From Kineosporiaceae bacterium SCSIO 59966 (GTDB lineage Bacteria; Actinomycetota; Actinomycetes; Actinomycetales; SCSIO-59966), in NCBI GenBank assembly GCA_020881835.1, contig CP052876.1, positions 2,976,001 through 3,040,000 of the forward strand: DNA of 64,000 nucleotides, read 5' to 3'. The stretch's first letter is position 1, and each line of letters begins with the position of its first letter. Shown one piece after another: positions 33,240 to 43,510 of the stretch. The notes beneath the pieces were generated by a model. It saw nothing but the letters and a program-made list of their open reading frames with translations. It was not told the origin of the DNA and did no database searches. A program made the position numbers and the translations under genes.

Positions 33240-34755
33240 TCCCCGCGAGTCGCGCGGACCGTCGTGGCTGCGCCGCCGGACGGTGCGCACCCGGATGCTC
33301 GGGTGGCTGCTGCTCGTCGCCACACTCGGGATGGCGCTGGCCGGCGCGGCCTCCTACGTCGTGCAGCGCAACCTCGTCGACGCCCGGATCGACCGCTCCT
33401 TGCAGCAGGAGGTGGAGGAGCTGCGCACCTTCGCCCGCTCCGGCCTCGACCCTGCGACCGGCCAGCCGTTCGACAGCCTGCAGTCGCTCTTCTATGCGGC
33501 CCTGCAGCGCAACGTGCCGGACGAGAACGAGGCCTTCCTCACCCTGGTCGGCGGCGAGGTCGCGTACTTCTCACCGGGGCAGCGGCCCGTCCGGCTCCAG
33601 GACCTGCCCCCCGTGGTGGAGGCGGCCGCCGCGGTGGGCCCGGACGACGACGCCCGGATCGCGACCGTGGCCACCGCCGTCGGGGACGTCCGGTACGCGG
33701 CCGTGCCGGTACTGCTCGACGGCGCGTCCCCCGGCGGCCACGGCGTCTACGTCGTCGGCATCGGCCGCGACCTCGAGCAGGCGCAGGTGGCCGAGGCCTC
33801 GCGCACCTTCGGCGTCGTCGCGCTCGCCTCGCTGGCCCTCGTCGCGCTGCTCGGCTGGGTCGTCACGGGCCGGCTGCTCGCCCCGGTCCGGGCGCTCGGC
33901 GAGACCGCGCAGCGGATCACCGACACCGACCTCGACGAGCGGATCCCGGTGACCGGGCACGACGACCTGTCCGAGCTGGCCCGGACGGTCAACGGCATGC
34001 TCGACCGGCTCCAGCACGCGCTGGCCACCCAGCGCGACCTGCTCGACGACGTGGGGCACGAGCTGCGCACCCCGATCACCGTGCTGCGCGGGCACCTCGA
34101 GCTCCTCGACGCCGCCGACCCGGCCGAGGTCGCCGAGACCCAGGCGCTGCTGCTGGACGAGCTGGACCGGATGAACCGGTTGGTCGGGGACCTGCTCACC
34201 CTGGCCAAGGCACGGCGTCCGGACTTCCTGCGCCGGCAGGTCGTCGACGTGGACGACCTCCTCGACGACGTGCTCGTCAAGGCCCGGGGCCTGGGGCGCC
34301 GGCGCTGGGTGCGCGACGCCCGCAGCACCGCCGTCCTGACGGCGGACCCGCAACGGCTGACCCAGGCGCTCCTTCAGCTGGCCGCCAACGCCGCGGCTCA
34401 CACCGGCGAGGACGACGAGGTCGGGCTGGGGTCGGCGCAGGGCGAGGGCGTCGTCCGGCTGTGGGTGCGCGACACCGGGCCCGGCGTCCCGGACGCCGAC
34501 CGCGAGCGGATCTTCACCCGGTTCGAGCGCGGGACATCGTCCCGCGGGCAGGACGGGTCGGGGCTCGGGCTCACCATCGTCACGGCGATCGCCGAGGCGC
34601 ACGGCGGGCGGGTCGAGCTCGACTCCGAGGCCGGCCAGGGAGCTACGTTCAGCATCGTGCTGAACCACCCGGGGCCCGCACCCCTCGCGGACACCATGCC
34701 ACTGCCGGAGGCCGACGCCGGCAACCGGACGACGGCACCGGCGACCGGCCGATGA
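33214..34755 (+). CDS. Two-component sensor histidine kinase (HAMP type)
   Basis: About 513 residues. The start is unclear: ATG 33214 lies inside the Asp-rich tail of the previous gene, and GTG 33283 or ATG 33295 are alternatives just before the first membrane helix (GWLLLVATLGMALAGAASYV). An extracellular domain of about 140 residues and a second helix follow, then HAMP, the His box LLDDVGHELRTPITVLRGH, and the ATP domain with an N box (QLAANAAAHTGEDDE), DTGPGVPD and GSGLGLTIV. It phosphorylates the response regulator that overlaps its end. Confidence 0.9.
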   Translation: MTTARTTTDPRESRGPSWLRRRTVRTRMLGWLLLVATLGMALAGAASYVVQRNLVDARIDRSLQQEVEELRTFARSGLDPATGQPFDSLQSLFYAALQRNVPDENEAFLTLVGGEVAYFSPGQRPVRLQDLPPVVEAAAAVGPDDDARIATVATAVGDVRYAAVPVLLDGASPGGHGVYVVGIGRDLEQAQVAEASRTFGVVALASLALVALLGWVVTGRLLAPVRALGETAQRITDTDLDERIPVTGHDDLSELARTVNGMLDRLQHALATQRDLLDDVGHELRTPITVLRGHLELLDAADPAEVAETQALLLDELDRMNRLVGDLLTLAKARRPDFLRRQVVDVDDLLDDVLVKARGLGRRRWVRDARSTAVLTADPQRLTQALLQLAANAAAHTGEDDEVGLGSAQGEGVVRLWVRDTGPGVPDADRERIFTRFERGTSSRGQDGSGLGLTIVTAIAEAHGGRVELDSEAGQGATFSIVLNHPGPAPLADTMPLPEADAGNRTTAPATGR

Positions 34756-35414
34756 CCGGGATCCTCGTCGCGGAGGACGAGCCGAGGATCGCCTCGTTCG
34801 TCGCCAAGGGCCTGCGCGGGGCGGGCCTGAGCCCGACCGTCGTCACCGACGGACCGACCGCACTCGACTACGCCACCACCGGCGACTTCGACCTGCTCGT
34901 GCTCGACATCGGCCTGCCCGGCCTCGACGGCTTCGAGGTGCTCCGGCGGCTGCGGGCCTCCGGCAGCGAGCTGCCGGTCATCATCCTCACCGCCCGTGAC
35001 TCGGTGACGGACACCGTCGCCGGCCTGGAGGGCGGCGCGGACGACTACATGGCCAAGCCGTTCCGGTTCGAGGAGCTCCTGGCCCGGATCAGGTTGCGGC
35101 TGCGGGAGGACCGGACCGCTGCGCCCACCGTGCTGCACGCGGGCCACCTCAGCCTGGACCTGCACAGCCGCCGGCTGGCGGTCAACGGGCGCGAGGTGGA
35201 CCTGTCGGCCCGCGAGTTCGCGCTCGCCGAGACGTTTCTGCGCAACCCCGGCCGGGTGCTGACCCGTGAGCAGCTGCTGAGCCGGGTGTGGGGCTACGAC
35301 TTCGACCCCGGGTCCAACGTCGTCGACGTCTACGTCGGTTACCTGCGCCGCAAGCTCGGCGGCGGGTACCTCGTCACCGTCCGGGGGATGGGCTACCGGC
35401 TGGAGCCGGGCTAA
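34752..35414 (+). CDS. OmpR-family response regulator
   Basis: 220 residues, ATGA overlap with the kinase gene. The receiver has the acidic pocket (VAEDEPRIA), the phospho-Asp in LLVLDIGLPGLDGFEV and the conserved Lys in DYMAKPFRFEEL. The C-terminal winged helix has the usual NVVDVYVGYLRRKLGGGYLV and VRGMGYRLEPG. It would act on genes sensed by its partner kinase; the converging secreted-protein gene at 35475-36074 is one possible target. Confidence 0.95.
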   Translation: MTGILVAEDEPRIASFVAKGLRGAGLSPTVVTDGPTALDYATTGDFDLLVLDIGLPGLDGFEVLRRLRASGSELPVIILTARDSVTDTVAGLEGGADDYMAKPFRFEELLARIRLRLREDRTAAPTVLHAGHLSLDLHSRRLAVNGREVDLSAREFALAETFLRNPGRVLTREQLLSRVWGYDFDPGSNVVDVYVGYLRRKLGGGYLVTVRGMGYRLEPG

Positions 35415-35425
35415 CGCAGGACGCG

Positions 35426-35461
35426 GCAGGTGCCGGCCCCGAGGAGGGGACCGGCACCTGC
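35426..35461. terminator. Bidirectional rho-independent-type hairpin
   Basis: GCAGGTGCCGG at the left pairs with CCGGCACCTGC at the right, extended by CCCC/GGGG with one bulged A. It sits exactly between two converging genes (35414 and 35475) and can stop both. Confidence 0.8.
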
Positions 35462-35474
35462 TCGGCGGTGGTGG

Positions 35475-36074
35475 TCAGTCGTCCGCGCTGTCCGCGGACG
35501 GCTCGTCCGGCGAGTCGGCCGACGCCTCCTCCGGGGAGTCGGCGCTGGCCGGGGACTCCGGGCTCTCCACGGACGGCTGCACCGGAGCCGGGGCTGGCGC
35601 AGGAGCCGGGCTGTCCGCCGACGCTGCCGGTGCCCGGGGTGCCGGGGCAGGAGCCGGCGCCGGGGAGTCGGCGCTGTCGGCGGCGGGGGCGGTGTCCCGC
35701 ACCGGACGACGGTCGTCGCCGTCGTCGTCGGCGGGCGAGCTCGCCGAGGCTCCGCTGTGGTCGCCGTCGTCGGAACCGGCGTCGTCCGTGCCGGTGAAGC
35801 CCGGGTCGTCCGGGCTGTCGGCGGGCGACTCCGGGGACTCCTCGGCCGACTCGGCCGGGGAGTCGGCGGACTCCGGGGAGTCGTCCACCGCGGTGTCCGC
35901 GACGTCCAGGTTCTCGGACTGGTCTGTAGTCGGGTCGGCGAGCGTGGACAGGGCGATCCGCTCACCGGCCGGCGCGTCGTTGAGCCCTCCGGCCAGGGCG
36001 GCCGAGGCGACCCCGCCGCTGACACCGAGCGCCGCCGCCGCGCCTACCACGACCCACTTCTTCGGAGAGTTCAT
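35475..36074 (-). CDS. Secreted protein of Ser/Pro/Ala/Asp/Glu-rich repeats
   Basis: 199 residues from the ATG preceded by AGGAGG. A signal peptide (KKWVVVGAAAALGVSGGVAS) precedes a nearly pure low-complexity body built from short units such as ADSPAESAEESPESP and ADSPAPAPAPAP. It is acidic, has no Cys, and should be unfolded outside the cell or in the wall. Length may vary between strains through repeat slippage. No known family. Similar in flavour to the acidic protein at 32811-33239 on the other side of the two-component pair. Confidence 0.75.
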   Translation of the reverse strand: MNSPKKWVVVGAAAALGVSGGVASAALAGGLNDAPAGERIALSTLADPTTDQSENLDVADTAVDDSPESADSPAESAEESPESPADSPDDPGFTGTDDAGSDDGDHSGASASSPADDDGDDRRPVRDTAPAADSADSPAPAPAPAPRAPAASADSPAPAPAPAPVQPSVESPESPASADSPEEASADSPDEPSADSADD

Positions 36075-36219
36075 CAGGTGCTCCTCCTGGTTCGGTACGC
36101 CCTCGCGGGCTCTGGAGTGCCGGGTCCGGCAGGACCCCGTGGTGCCGGGTCCGGCACCGTGCACCCCTGAGGCTGCCCGCCGTCCCTAAGGGGAGCCGGA
36201 GCCGCCGATGAGAGGCCTC

Positions 36220-37443
36220 TCAGACTCCGGCGCCGGTGCGGGCAGCCTCCAGCCAGCGCTCGACGAGGTCGAGCCGCTGGCGGGTGGCCTGCTGCCAGCC
36301 GCCCTGCTGCACCCGGTGCGGCCCGGTCGCCAGCGAGATGAGGACGCCGGCGGTGCGCAGCCGCAGGCTGCGCGGGTCGGTGCTGACGTCGCCGTCCAGG
36401 ACCGGCAGCCAGGCGCGGACGGCGCCACGCAGCCGGTCGGCGTCCGCGGTGTGGATCTGGGCCAGTACCTCGACGTGCGCGAGCAGGCAACCGAGGTCGT
36501 CGGCGCGGCGTCCTGGGCCGGCGGAGTCGACGTCGAGCACGCCGGTGAGCCTTCCGCCGGCGGCGAACAGCTGGGCCTCGTAGAAGTCGCCGTGCACCGG
36601 GACGAGCGGCTCGTCACTGCCGGCCAGACCGTCCCGGACGGCACCGGCGAGGGCGTGCACCCGGTCCGCCTGGTCCGGTAGCGCGTCGGCGACCACCCGG
36701 GCGTAGTGGGCGGCGCCGTCGCTCCAGGACGCCCGGGCGGGCAGGTCGAGCAGCTCGGCGGGCAGTGCGTCGAGCGTGGCGAGGAGGTCCTGCGCGCGGA
36801 CCGCTGCCGCGCCCTCGCGCCGCAGCGCCGACCGCAGGCCTCGGCCCGGCAGCGCCCGCAGCACGAGCAGCCCGTCGTCGGTCCAGCCGAGCGGCTCGGG
36901 CACCGGGACCCCCGCGTCGAGGAGGACCCGGTGCCTGCGGTGCAGGTCGGCGACCCGGTCCGGCCGGCCCACCTTGAGGAACAGTCGGCCCTGCGGCACC
37001 GACGCCTCGATGACGGCGCGCCGGCGTGGCCGGTAGGCCCGGGTCCGCAGGGTCAGCTGCGCGGCGGTCGTCGTCGTCCGGGCCAGACCGAGGCGGCGGA
37101 GCAGCTCCAGCACGGGGGCGGGGTCGCAGGCGGCCTCCAGGGCGGGCAGCCCCGGGTCCTGCGGGAACCGCCAGACGGCGACCTCGGTCGCTCCGTCGGA
37201 CAGCACGAGCACCCCGGGCCGGTCCCGGTCGGTGGGGATGCCGGCACTCGCGGCGAGGGTCTCCTGCTGGTCGCGGTCGGCCCAGCGGACGAGCGCCGAG
37301 TACGCGACCGTCGTGCCGCGCCCCGGCCGGTGGTCGACCTGGGTGGCCCGCCAGCGCACGAGCCGGCCGCCGGCGGTCTCGACCGCCGCGGCGAGCAGCG
37401 GGCCGGCGTCCTCACCGGTCAGCAGGCGCAGGGTGTCGCTCAC
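36220..37443 (-). CDS. Aminoglycoside phosphotransferase-like kinase
   Basis: 407 residues. The catalytic loop is LVPVHGDFYEAQLF (HGDxxxxQ) and the metal-binding Asp is in GVLDVDSAGPGRRADDLG. The N-terminal 150 residues are not typical of APH enzymes and include a DGATEVAVWRFPQDP segment seen in kinases with an extra N lobe, such as actinobacterial maltokinase-like proteins. Substrate unknown. It overlaps the EamA gene by 32 bp and is probably co-transcribed. Confidence 0.78.
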   Translation of the reverse strand: MSDTLRLLTGEDAGPLLAAAVETAGGRLVRWRATQVDHRPGRGTTVAYSALVRWADRDQQETLAASAGIPTDRDRPGVLVLSDGATEVAVWRFPQDPGLPALEAACDPAPVLELLRRLGLARTTTTAAQLTLRTRAYRPRRRAVIEASVPQGRLFLKVGRPDRVADLHRRHRVLLDAGVPVPEPLGWTDDGLLVLRALPGRGLRSALRREGAAAVRAQDLLATLDALPAELLDLPARASWSDGAAHYARVVADALPDQADRVHALAGAVRDGLAGSDEPLVPVHGDFYEAQLFAAGGRLTGVLDVDSAGPGRRADDLGCLLAHVEVLAQIHTADADRLRGAVRAWLPVLDGDVSTDPRSLRLRTAGVLISLATGPHRVQQGGWQQATRQRLDLVERWLEAARTGAGV

Positions 37444-38389
37444 GGGGGCCAGCCTGCCAGCCGGCCGGGGCCCGGACGGCCGGGCGGCTGCTGCTCCGCT
37501 CGTGCAGGGCCAGCGCCACGACCGAGACGAGGACGACGGCGAACCCGAGCCACTGGCTCGGGTCCAGTCGGCCGCCGAGCAGGCCCACCCCGACCGCGGC
37601 GGCGGTCAGCGGGAAGGCGAGCTCGGCGAAGGTGGCCCGGGCGGCGGCGGTCGTGCGCAGCCCGATGTAGTAGAGGACGAGGGCGAGCAGCCCCGGGACG
37701 AGCGCCAGCAGCACCAGCCGGGGGACGAGCTCGAGGGGCACGGACAGCGGGGCGCCGTCGACCGCGGCGACGACGGCGAGCGCGGCCAGACCGACGGTGA
37801 ACCGCAACGTCGTGACGTGCAGGAAGGATAGCTCCGCGCTCACCATCCGGCCCAGCACCGTGCCGGCCGCCCACAGGGCGGCGGCGCCGACCGCGAGACC
37901 GGCGGCGAGCAGGCTGCGCACCTCGACGGCGAACGGGTCTGGGAAGGACAGCAGCCAGGCCCCGGCCAGGGCCGGCACGGCGAACAGCGGGAAGCGGGGC
38001 CCGAGACGCTCACCGAGCAGCACTGTGGCCAGCAGCACCGCGATGACCGGCTGCAGCTTCTGCAGCACCTGCGGGGTCACCGGGTCACCGAGGCGGAAGG
38101 CGGCGGTGAACAGCGTGGTGGCCAGGGCGCTGGAACCGGCGCCGATGACGAGGACACCCACCTGGGTGCGCCGGCTGGCGCGCAGCACCGCACGTACGGC
38201 CGGGACCACCCACGGGGAGACGAGCAGGACGAGCACGACGTGCTCGAGCAGGACGACGGAGACCGGCGGTAGGACCTTGCTCAGCGGCTCCCGTAGCAGG
38301 GAGGAGAAACCCCACAGCGAGGCGGCGAGCGCGACGAGCCAGGTGCGGTCGGGGGCGCGCTCGCCGGTGGCGACGTCGGATCCGGTCAC
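37412..38389 (-). CDS. EamA/DMT-superfamily transporter
   Basis: 325 residues from GTG 38389; the longer open frame upstream lacks a good start. Ten hydrophobic segments form two EamA repeats, for example QKLQPVIAVLLATVLLGERL and TFAELAFPLTAAAVGVGLLG. It probably exports a small metabolite or drug. Its end lies inside the start of the kinase-like gene. Confidence 0.85.
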   Translation of the reverse strand: MTGSDVATGERAPDRTWLVALAASLWGFSSLLREPLSKVLPPVSVVLLEHVVLVLLVSPWVVPAVRAVLRASRRTQVGVLVIGAGSSALATTLFTAAFRLGDPVTPQVLQKLQPVIAVLLATVLLGERLGPRFPLFAVPALAGAWLLSFPDPFAVEVRSLLAAGLAVGAAALWAAGTVLGRMVSAELSFLHVTTLRFTVGLAALAVVAAVDGAPLSVPLELVPRLVLLALVPGLLALVLYYIGLRTTAAARATFAELAFPLTAAAVGVGLLGGRLDPSQWLGFAVVLVSVVALALHERSSSRPAVRAPAGWQAGPRERHPAPADR

Positions 38390-38562
38390 GGTGGGGTTCC
38401 TGTCGGCTCGCGGCTGGGAGTGCCGGCACAGCTCGCCGTCCGACCGGGGCGCCCAGGACCGGGCGCCGGCACCGGCCCAGTGCGGGACCGGGGGTCTGCT
38501 GACGGCGTCGAGACTACGGTATGTCCGCGACACGACGCCCGTGGTCCGGTTGGATGGGCCGC

Positions 38563-40194
<1,632 letters not shown>

Positions 40195-40198
40195 TCGC

Positions 40199-41374
40199 GT
40201 GCAGCGCACCACGGACCCCGACTCCACGCCGTCCGGCGTCTGGGCGCCGCTGGCCCTGACGGCGGTCCTCGTCGCCGTCGAGATCCTGGAGGGCCCGGCG
40301 ACCCAGTACGTCGGCGTCCTCACCGCCATGCCGCTGCTGGCCGCCGCACTGGCCGGGCCGCTGGCCACCGCGGCGGTGGGTGCCGTGGTCCTGGCCGCGG
40401 CGTTCGGGACGGGGTTCGTGCAGGTCGACCAGGACACCGGCGACGTCGCAGCGTTCAGCCAGCCGCAGCTCGTGCGGCTGGCGCTCATCGCCGCGGCCGC
40501 GGTGCTGGCCGTCCTCGTCGCCCGCACCCGGGTGCAGCGGGCGGCCCAGCTGCGCCGGGTCGCGGGTGTCGCCGACGCCGCACAACGGGCGATCCTGCGC
40601 CCGGTGCCCTCGGTCGTCGGGCCGGTGGAGTGCGCCAGCGTGTACCTGTCCGCGACGTCGGAGGCGACCATCGGCGGGGACCTCGTCGAGGTCCTCGACA
40701 CGCCGTTCGGCGTCCGGGCGATCGTCGGTGACGTCCGCGGCAAGGGGCTGGACGCCGTCCGGCTCGCCGGCCAGGTGCTCGGCTCGTTCCGGGAGGTGGC
40801 CTGGACGGTCGGCGCCCTGCGGGACGTGGCGCTGCCGCTGGACCGGGCGGTGCGCCGGGACGCCGGACCGGAGGACTTCGTCACCGCGGTGCTCGTCCAG
40901 ATGACGTGGGACGGCGTCGTGACGACCTGCAGCTGCGGTCACCCGCCGCCGTACGTCGTCGCCCCCGGCGGCGGTCCGGCGCGCACCCTGGAGGTGGACC
41001 CGTCCCCGCCGCTGGGGATGCTCGGCTCCGCGCCGGTGGAGTCCACGTCCCGGCTCGGCGCCGGCGAGCGGCTCGTGCTCGTCACCGACGGCCTGCTCGA
41101 GGCGCGTCGTCCGCGGCGGTGGTTCGAGGCCGGCCCGTGGCGCCGGCTGGCACGCGACCGGTCCCTGGCGGGGAGGTTCCTGCCTGCGCCGGACGTGCTC
41201 GGCGCACGGCTGGCGGCGCCGGTGCCGCTCGGTGCGGGACTGGCCGGGGTAGTCGAGGACGTGCGCCGCTGGACCCGGGGCCGGCTCGCCGACGACCTCG
41301 CCGTCCTCGTCCTGCAGGTCCGCTCCGGCGGGACCCCACGCCGTCACCGCCGCGCCCCGCGCCCCTCGCCGTGA
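40199..41374 (+). CDS. SpoIIE-type PP2C phosphatase with membrane N terminus
   Basis: 391 residues, GTG start 4 bases after pgm. Four hydrophobic segments (about 13-105) precede a PPM domain with GGDLVEVLDTPFGVRAIVGD, VRGKGLDAV, SCGHPPPYVV and LVLVTDGLLEARR. Such proteins dephosphorylate anti-sigma antagonists in partner-switching systems; no sigma or anti-sigma gene is near. The last 15 residues (RRHRRAPRPSP and neighbours) come from a GC-rich tail, and the stop codon lies inside a copy of the dispersed 23-bp repeat. Confidence 0.88.
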   Translation: MQRTTDPDSTPSGVWAPLALTAVLVAVEILEGPATQYVGVLTAMPLLAAALAGPLATAAVGAVVLAAAFGTGFVQVDQDTGDVAAFSQPQLVRLALIAAAAVLAVLVARTRVQRAAQLRRVAGVADAAQRAILRPVPSVVGPVECASVYLSATSEATIGGDLVEVLDTPFGVRAIVGDVRGKGLDAVRLAGQVLGSFREVAWTVGALRDVALPLDRAVRRDAGPEDFVTAVLVQMTWDGVVTTCSCGHPPPYVVAPGGGPARTLEVDPSPPLGMLGSAPVESTSRLGAGERLVLVTDGLLEARRPRRWFEAGPWRRLARDRSLAGRFLPAPDVLGARLAAPVPLGAGLAGVVEDVRRWTRGRLADDLAVLVLQVRSGGTPRRHRRAPRPSP

Positions 41375-41671
41375 TCATGCAGTCCCGCCACCCCCACGGC
41401 CCCGTCCCCTCGCCCCGCGCCCCTCGCCCCTCGCCGTGATCATGCAGTCCCGCCACCCCCGCCCCCACCGCCCGGCTCACAGAATGCTGGGTTGGTGGCG
41501 CGACACGCCGGCAAAGCTCTGCTGAATCCAGCATTTTGTAGTGGAGGCCCACGACCCGACGCGGGCTCCCGGGCCGCCACGGCCGCCACGGCCGCCAGGG
41601 CCCATTTCCATTCTCCGGGGTGGCCCCGCCAGAGGCCATGAGGCGTTCATGCAGTCCCGCCACCCTGGCAC
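41371..41671. repeat. Intergenic repeat module A: 23-bp repeats plus conserved hairpin element
   Basis: This 341-bp gap holds no gene. It has the repeat GTGATCATGCAGTCCCGCCA (plus CCC) at 41371 and 41436, and a partial copy at 41648. Between the last two lies a hairpin element at 41483-41535: AATGCTGG pairs with CCAGCATT, and an inner TGCTG (41520-41524) pairs with CAGCA (41529-41533) as an alternative. A 28-bp core (41484-41511) is identical to module B at 50860-50887. The rest (41571-41600) has short GCCGCCACG-type repeats. Confidence 0.75.
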
Positions 41672-41715
41672 CCGCCGTTGACATACCCGTAACCGAAACC
41701 GGGCACAGTGACCCC

Positions 41716-42360
41716 ATGCTCGCCCGGATCAGGATCAGCGTCCCCGACCGCCCCGGTTCGCTCGGTCGGGTGGCCACTGCCCTCGGCACCGTAGGTGCCG
41801 ACATCGTCCAGGTGGAGGTGCTCGAGGCCGAGGCCGGCCGGGCCCTGGACGACGTCCACATCGACGTCCAGGACGTCGACCACCTGGACCGGCTCAGCAC
41901 CGTGCTGGCGGGCGTCCCGGGGGTCACGCTGGTGGGGTTGCAGCACCCGGCCCCGCCCACGACCGGGCACGCCGAGCTGGAGCTCGTGGCGCAGGTGCTC
42001 GCCCAGCCGGACCGGGCGCTGCAGACGCTCGTCGACGGCGCTCCTGGTGCGGCCGGCGCCGACTGGGCGGCGTGCCTCGTCTACGACGAACGGGGTGCCG
42101 CGACCGGGGTTCGTGAGCGCAGCACTGCCTGCCCAGGAGAGGACCGCGTGCCGTTGACCGCACCACTGCGGGTCGCCGCGCTGAGCTGGCCCGGCACCGC
42201 GGGCGCGGCCCTCGCCCCGCTGGCGGGCACCCGCCTGGGACTCGCCGTCGTCCGGGAGTCGGGCCCGCCGTTCCACCGCAGCGAGCTCTGGCGGCTCGAG
42301 CAGGTCGGCCGCATCGTCGGCCCCGTCGTCGCTCCCGCCCTCGGAACCGGCGACGGCTGA
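41716..42360 (+). CDS. ACT-domain amino acid-binding regulator-like protein
   Basis: 214 residues from ATG 41716. The N-terminal 75 residues are an ACT domain (ARIRISVPDRPGSLGRVATA, then VEVLEAEAGRALDDVHIDVQ). The remaining 130 residues resemble a GAF-like sensor fold (WAACLVYDERGAATG, PLTAPLRVAALSWPGTAGA). No catalytic motif is seen. ACT domains bind amino acids; the ligand here is unknown. The gene is close (3 bp) to a convergent DUF421 gene. Confidence 0.8.
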   Translation: MLARIRISVPDRPGSLGRVATALGTVGADIVQVEVLEAEAGRALDDVHIDVQDVDHLDRLSTVLAGVPGVTLVGLQHPAPPTTGHAELELVAQVLAQPDRALQTLVDGAPGAAGADWAACLVYDERGAATGVRERSTACPGEDRVPLTAPLRVAALSWPGTAGAALAPLAGTRLGLAVVRESGPPFHRSELWRLEQVGRIVGPVVAPALGTGDG

Positions 42361-42363
42361 CCG

Positions 42364-42825
42364 TCACCCCTGGGTCGCGGCGTCCGGCTGCGGGACGACA
42401 CTGATCCCACCGGAGGTCTCGAGCACGGCCCACCGCACCTGCTCGATCCTCCCGACCCCGGCCTTCTCCCGGGCCGCCTGCAGGACGTCGTCCACCGTCA
42501 TGTGCTCCCGGTGCAGGACGTCGGTCAGCGGGCGGCCGTCCTCGACGAGGACGACCGGGACGCTCTCGGTGACCCGGCGGAATCGGGGGAACCGGAAGGA
42601 CAGGTAGTCCGAGAACCGCTCGACCGCCAGCAGCGTGGCGATGACGACGGCGGCGTGGGTGACAGAGAAGTCCTCGCCCAGCAGCGCCTGCTGGGTCGCC
42701 TCCCCGATGACGAGCAGGATGACGAAGTCGAACGTCGTCACCTGGGACATCGCCCGCTTGCCGGTGAGCCGGAAGAGCAGGAACAGGACGACGTAGACGA
42801 CCAGACCGCGCAGGACGGCGTCCAT
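42364..42825 (-). CDS. DUF421 (YetF-like) membrane protein
   Basis: 153 residues. Two or three N-terminal helices (VVYVVLFLLFRLTGKRAMSQ, FDFVILLVIGEATQQALLGE) and a cytosolic domain with VPVVLVEDGRPL and HREHMTVDDVLQAAREKAGV are typical of DUF421. Function unknown in actinomycetes. The membrane gene upstream (42835-43320) is 9 bp away and probably in the same transcript. Confidence 0.88.
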   Translation of the reverse strand: MDAVLRGLVVYVVLFLLFRLTGKRAMSQVTTFDFVILLVIGEATQQALLGEDFSVTHAAVVIATLLAVERFSDYLSFRFPRFRRVTESVPVVLVEDGRPLTDVLHREHMTVDDVLQAAREKAGVGRIEQVRWAVLETSGGISVVPQPDAATQG

Positions 42826-42834
42826 CGGGCCTCC

Positions 42835-43320
42835 TCAGGGCAGGACGAGCTGGGACAGGGTGAGCCGGTCCGCACCGACGGCGAGAGTGCCGTCGAGGTT
42901 CCCGTAGGACTGGGCACGGAAGGTCACGTGGACGGCGGTGCTGCCGGGCTCCTGCACGTCCCACTCCAGGACGATGCCGTTCGGCGTGAGCGACTCGCTG
43001 GTCGGTGCGGGCGTGATGCCCTGCACGTCCACGGACCGCCACCACTCGCCCGTCAGCTCGAGCCGGAGGCGCCGGTCCTCGACCGCCGCCGGTCGGAACG
43101 TCACCGTAAGGGCGTCGTCCGCCTCGTGGTGGGTCACCCGTTGGTAGTCCACGGCGAAGGTCTGCCCACCGGAGACGGCCGTCGTCCAGCTGAGCGGACC
43201 GGCACCGGTCAGGCCGAGCAAACCGGCCACGGGGATGACGGCGAGGAGCGTCCAGCCCACCCGCTGCGCCGCCCACTCGCGGCGTTGGAACGTCGAGTGG
43301 TCATCGATCTGCAGGGTCAT
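42835..43320 (-). CDS. Membrane-anchored protein of unknown function
   Basis: 161 residues from ATG 43320. A membrane helix lies at about 23-43 (VGWTLLAVIPVAGLLGLTGA), and the rest is a beta-rich outside domain (QRVTHHEADDALTVTFRPAA, WWRSVDVQGI, GIVLEWDVQEPGSTAVHVTF). I do not recognise a family. It is the first gene of a two-gene unit with DUF421. The 5' side faces the 42-bp tandem repeat. Confidence 0.6.
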   Translation of the reverse strand: MTLQIDDHSTFQRREWAAQRVGWTLLAVIPVAGLLGLTGAGPLSWTTAVSGGQTFAVDYQRVTHHEADDALTVTFRPAAVEDRRLRLELTGEWWRSVDVQGITPAPTSESLTPNGIVLEWDVQEPGSTAVHVTFRAQSYGNLDGTLAVGADRLTLSQLVLP

Positions 43321-43354
43321 GGCCGTTTCGTGCCCGCTATTGCGGTGAGTCATG

Positions 43355-43463
43355 CCCACGTCATGCCCGCACGACGTGGGCCAGGGACCACGCCACCCCA
43401 CGTCATGCCCGCACGACGTGGGCCAGGGACCACGCCACCCCACGTCATGCCCGCACGACGTGG
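43355..43463. repeat. 42-bp tandem repeat (2.6 copies) upstream of the helicase gene
   Basis: Units start at 43355, 43397 and 43439. Each begins with CCCACGTCATGCCCGCACG and continues ACGTGGGCCAGGGACCACGC; the third is cut after 25 bases. Inside each unit CCCACGTC pairs with GACGTGGG, so every copy can form a hairpin. The period is 14 codons, and the array is in frame with the downstream helicase. An inverted 15-bp copy of the core is at 45835-45849. Confidence 0.85.
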
Positions 43464-43510
43464 CGTGGCAGGCTGGTGTGCCGTTTGCGCCGCGAGGGAG
43501 GCCGTGCCGC

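Noticed and set aside
43355-43463. 42-bp repeat as a possible CRISPR or VNTR coding segment of the helicase
   Set aside because: Units are nearly identical with no unique spacers, and the natural HelD-like N terminus begins at GTG 43511, so coding of the repeat is only a possibility.
43355-43510. Rifamycin-associated element upstream of the HelD-like gene
   Set aside because: I could not match the inverted repeats here to the known element with confidence, so the HelR subtype was not assigned.
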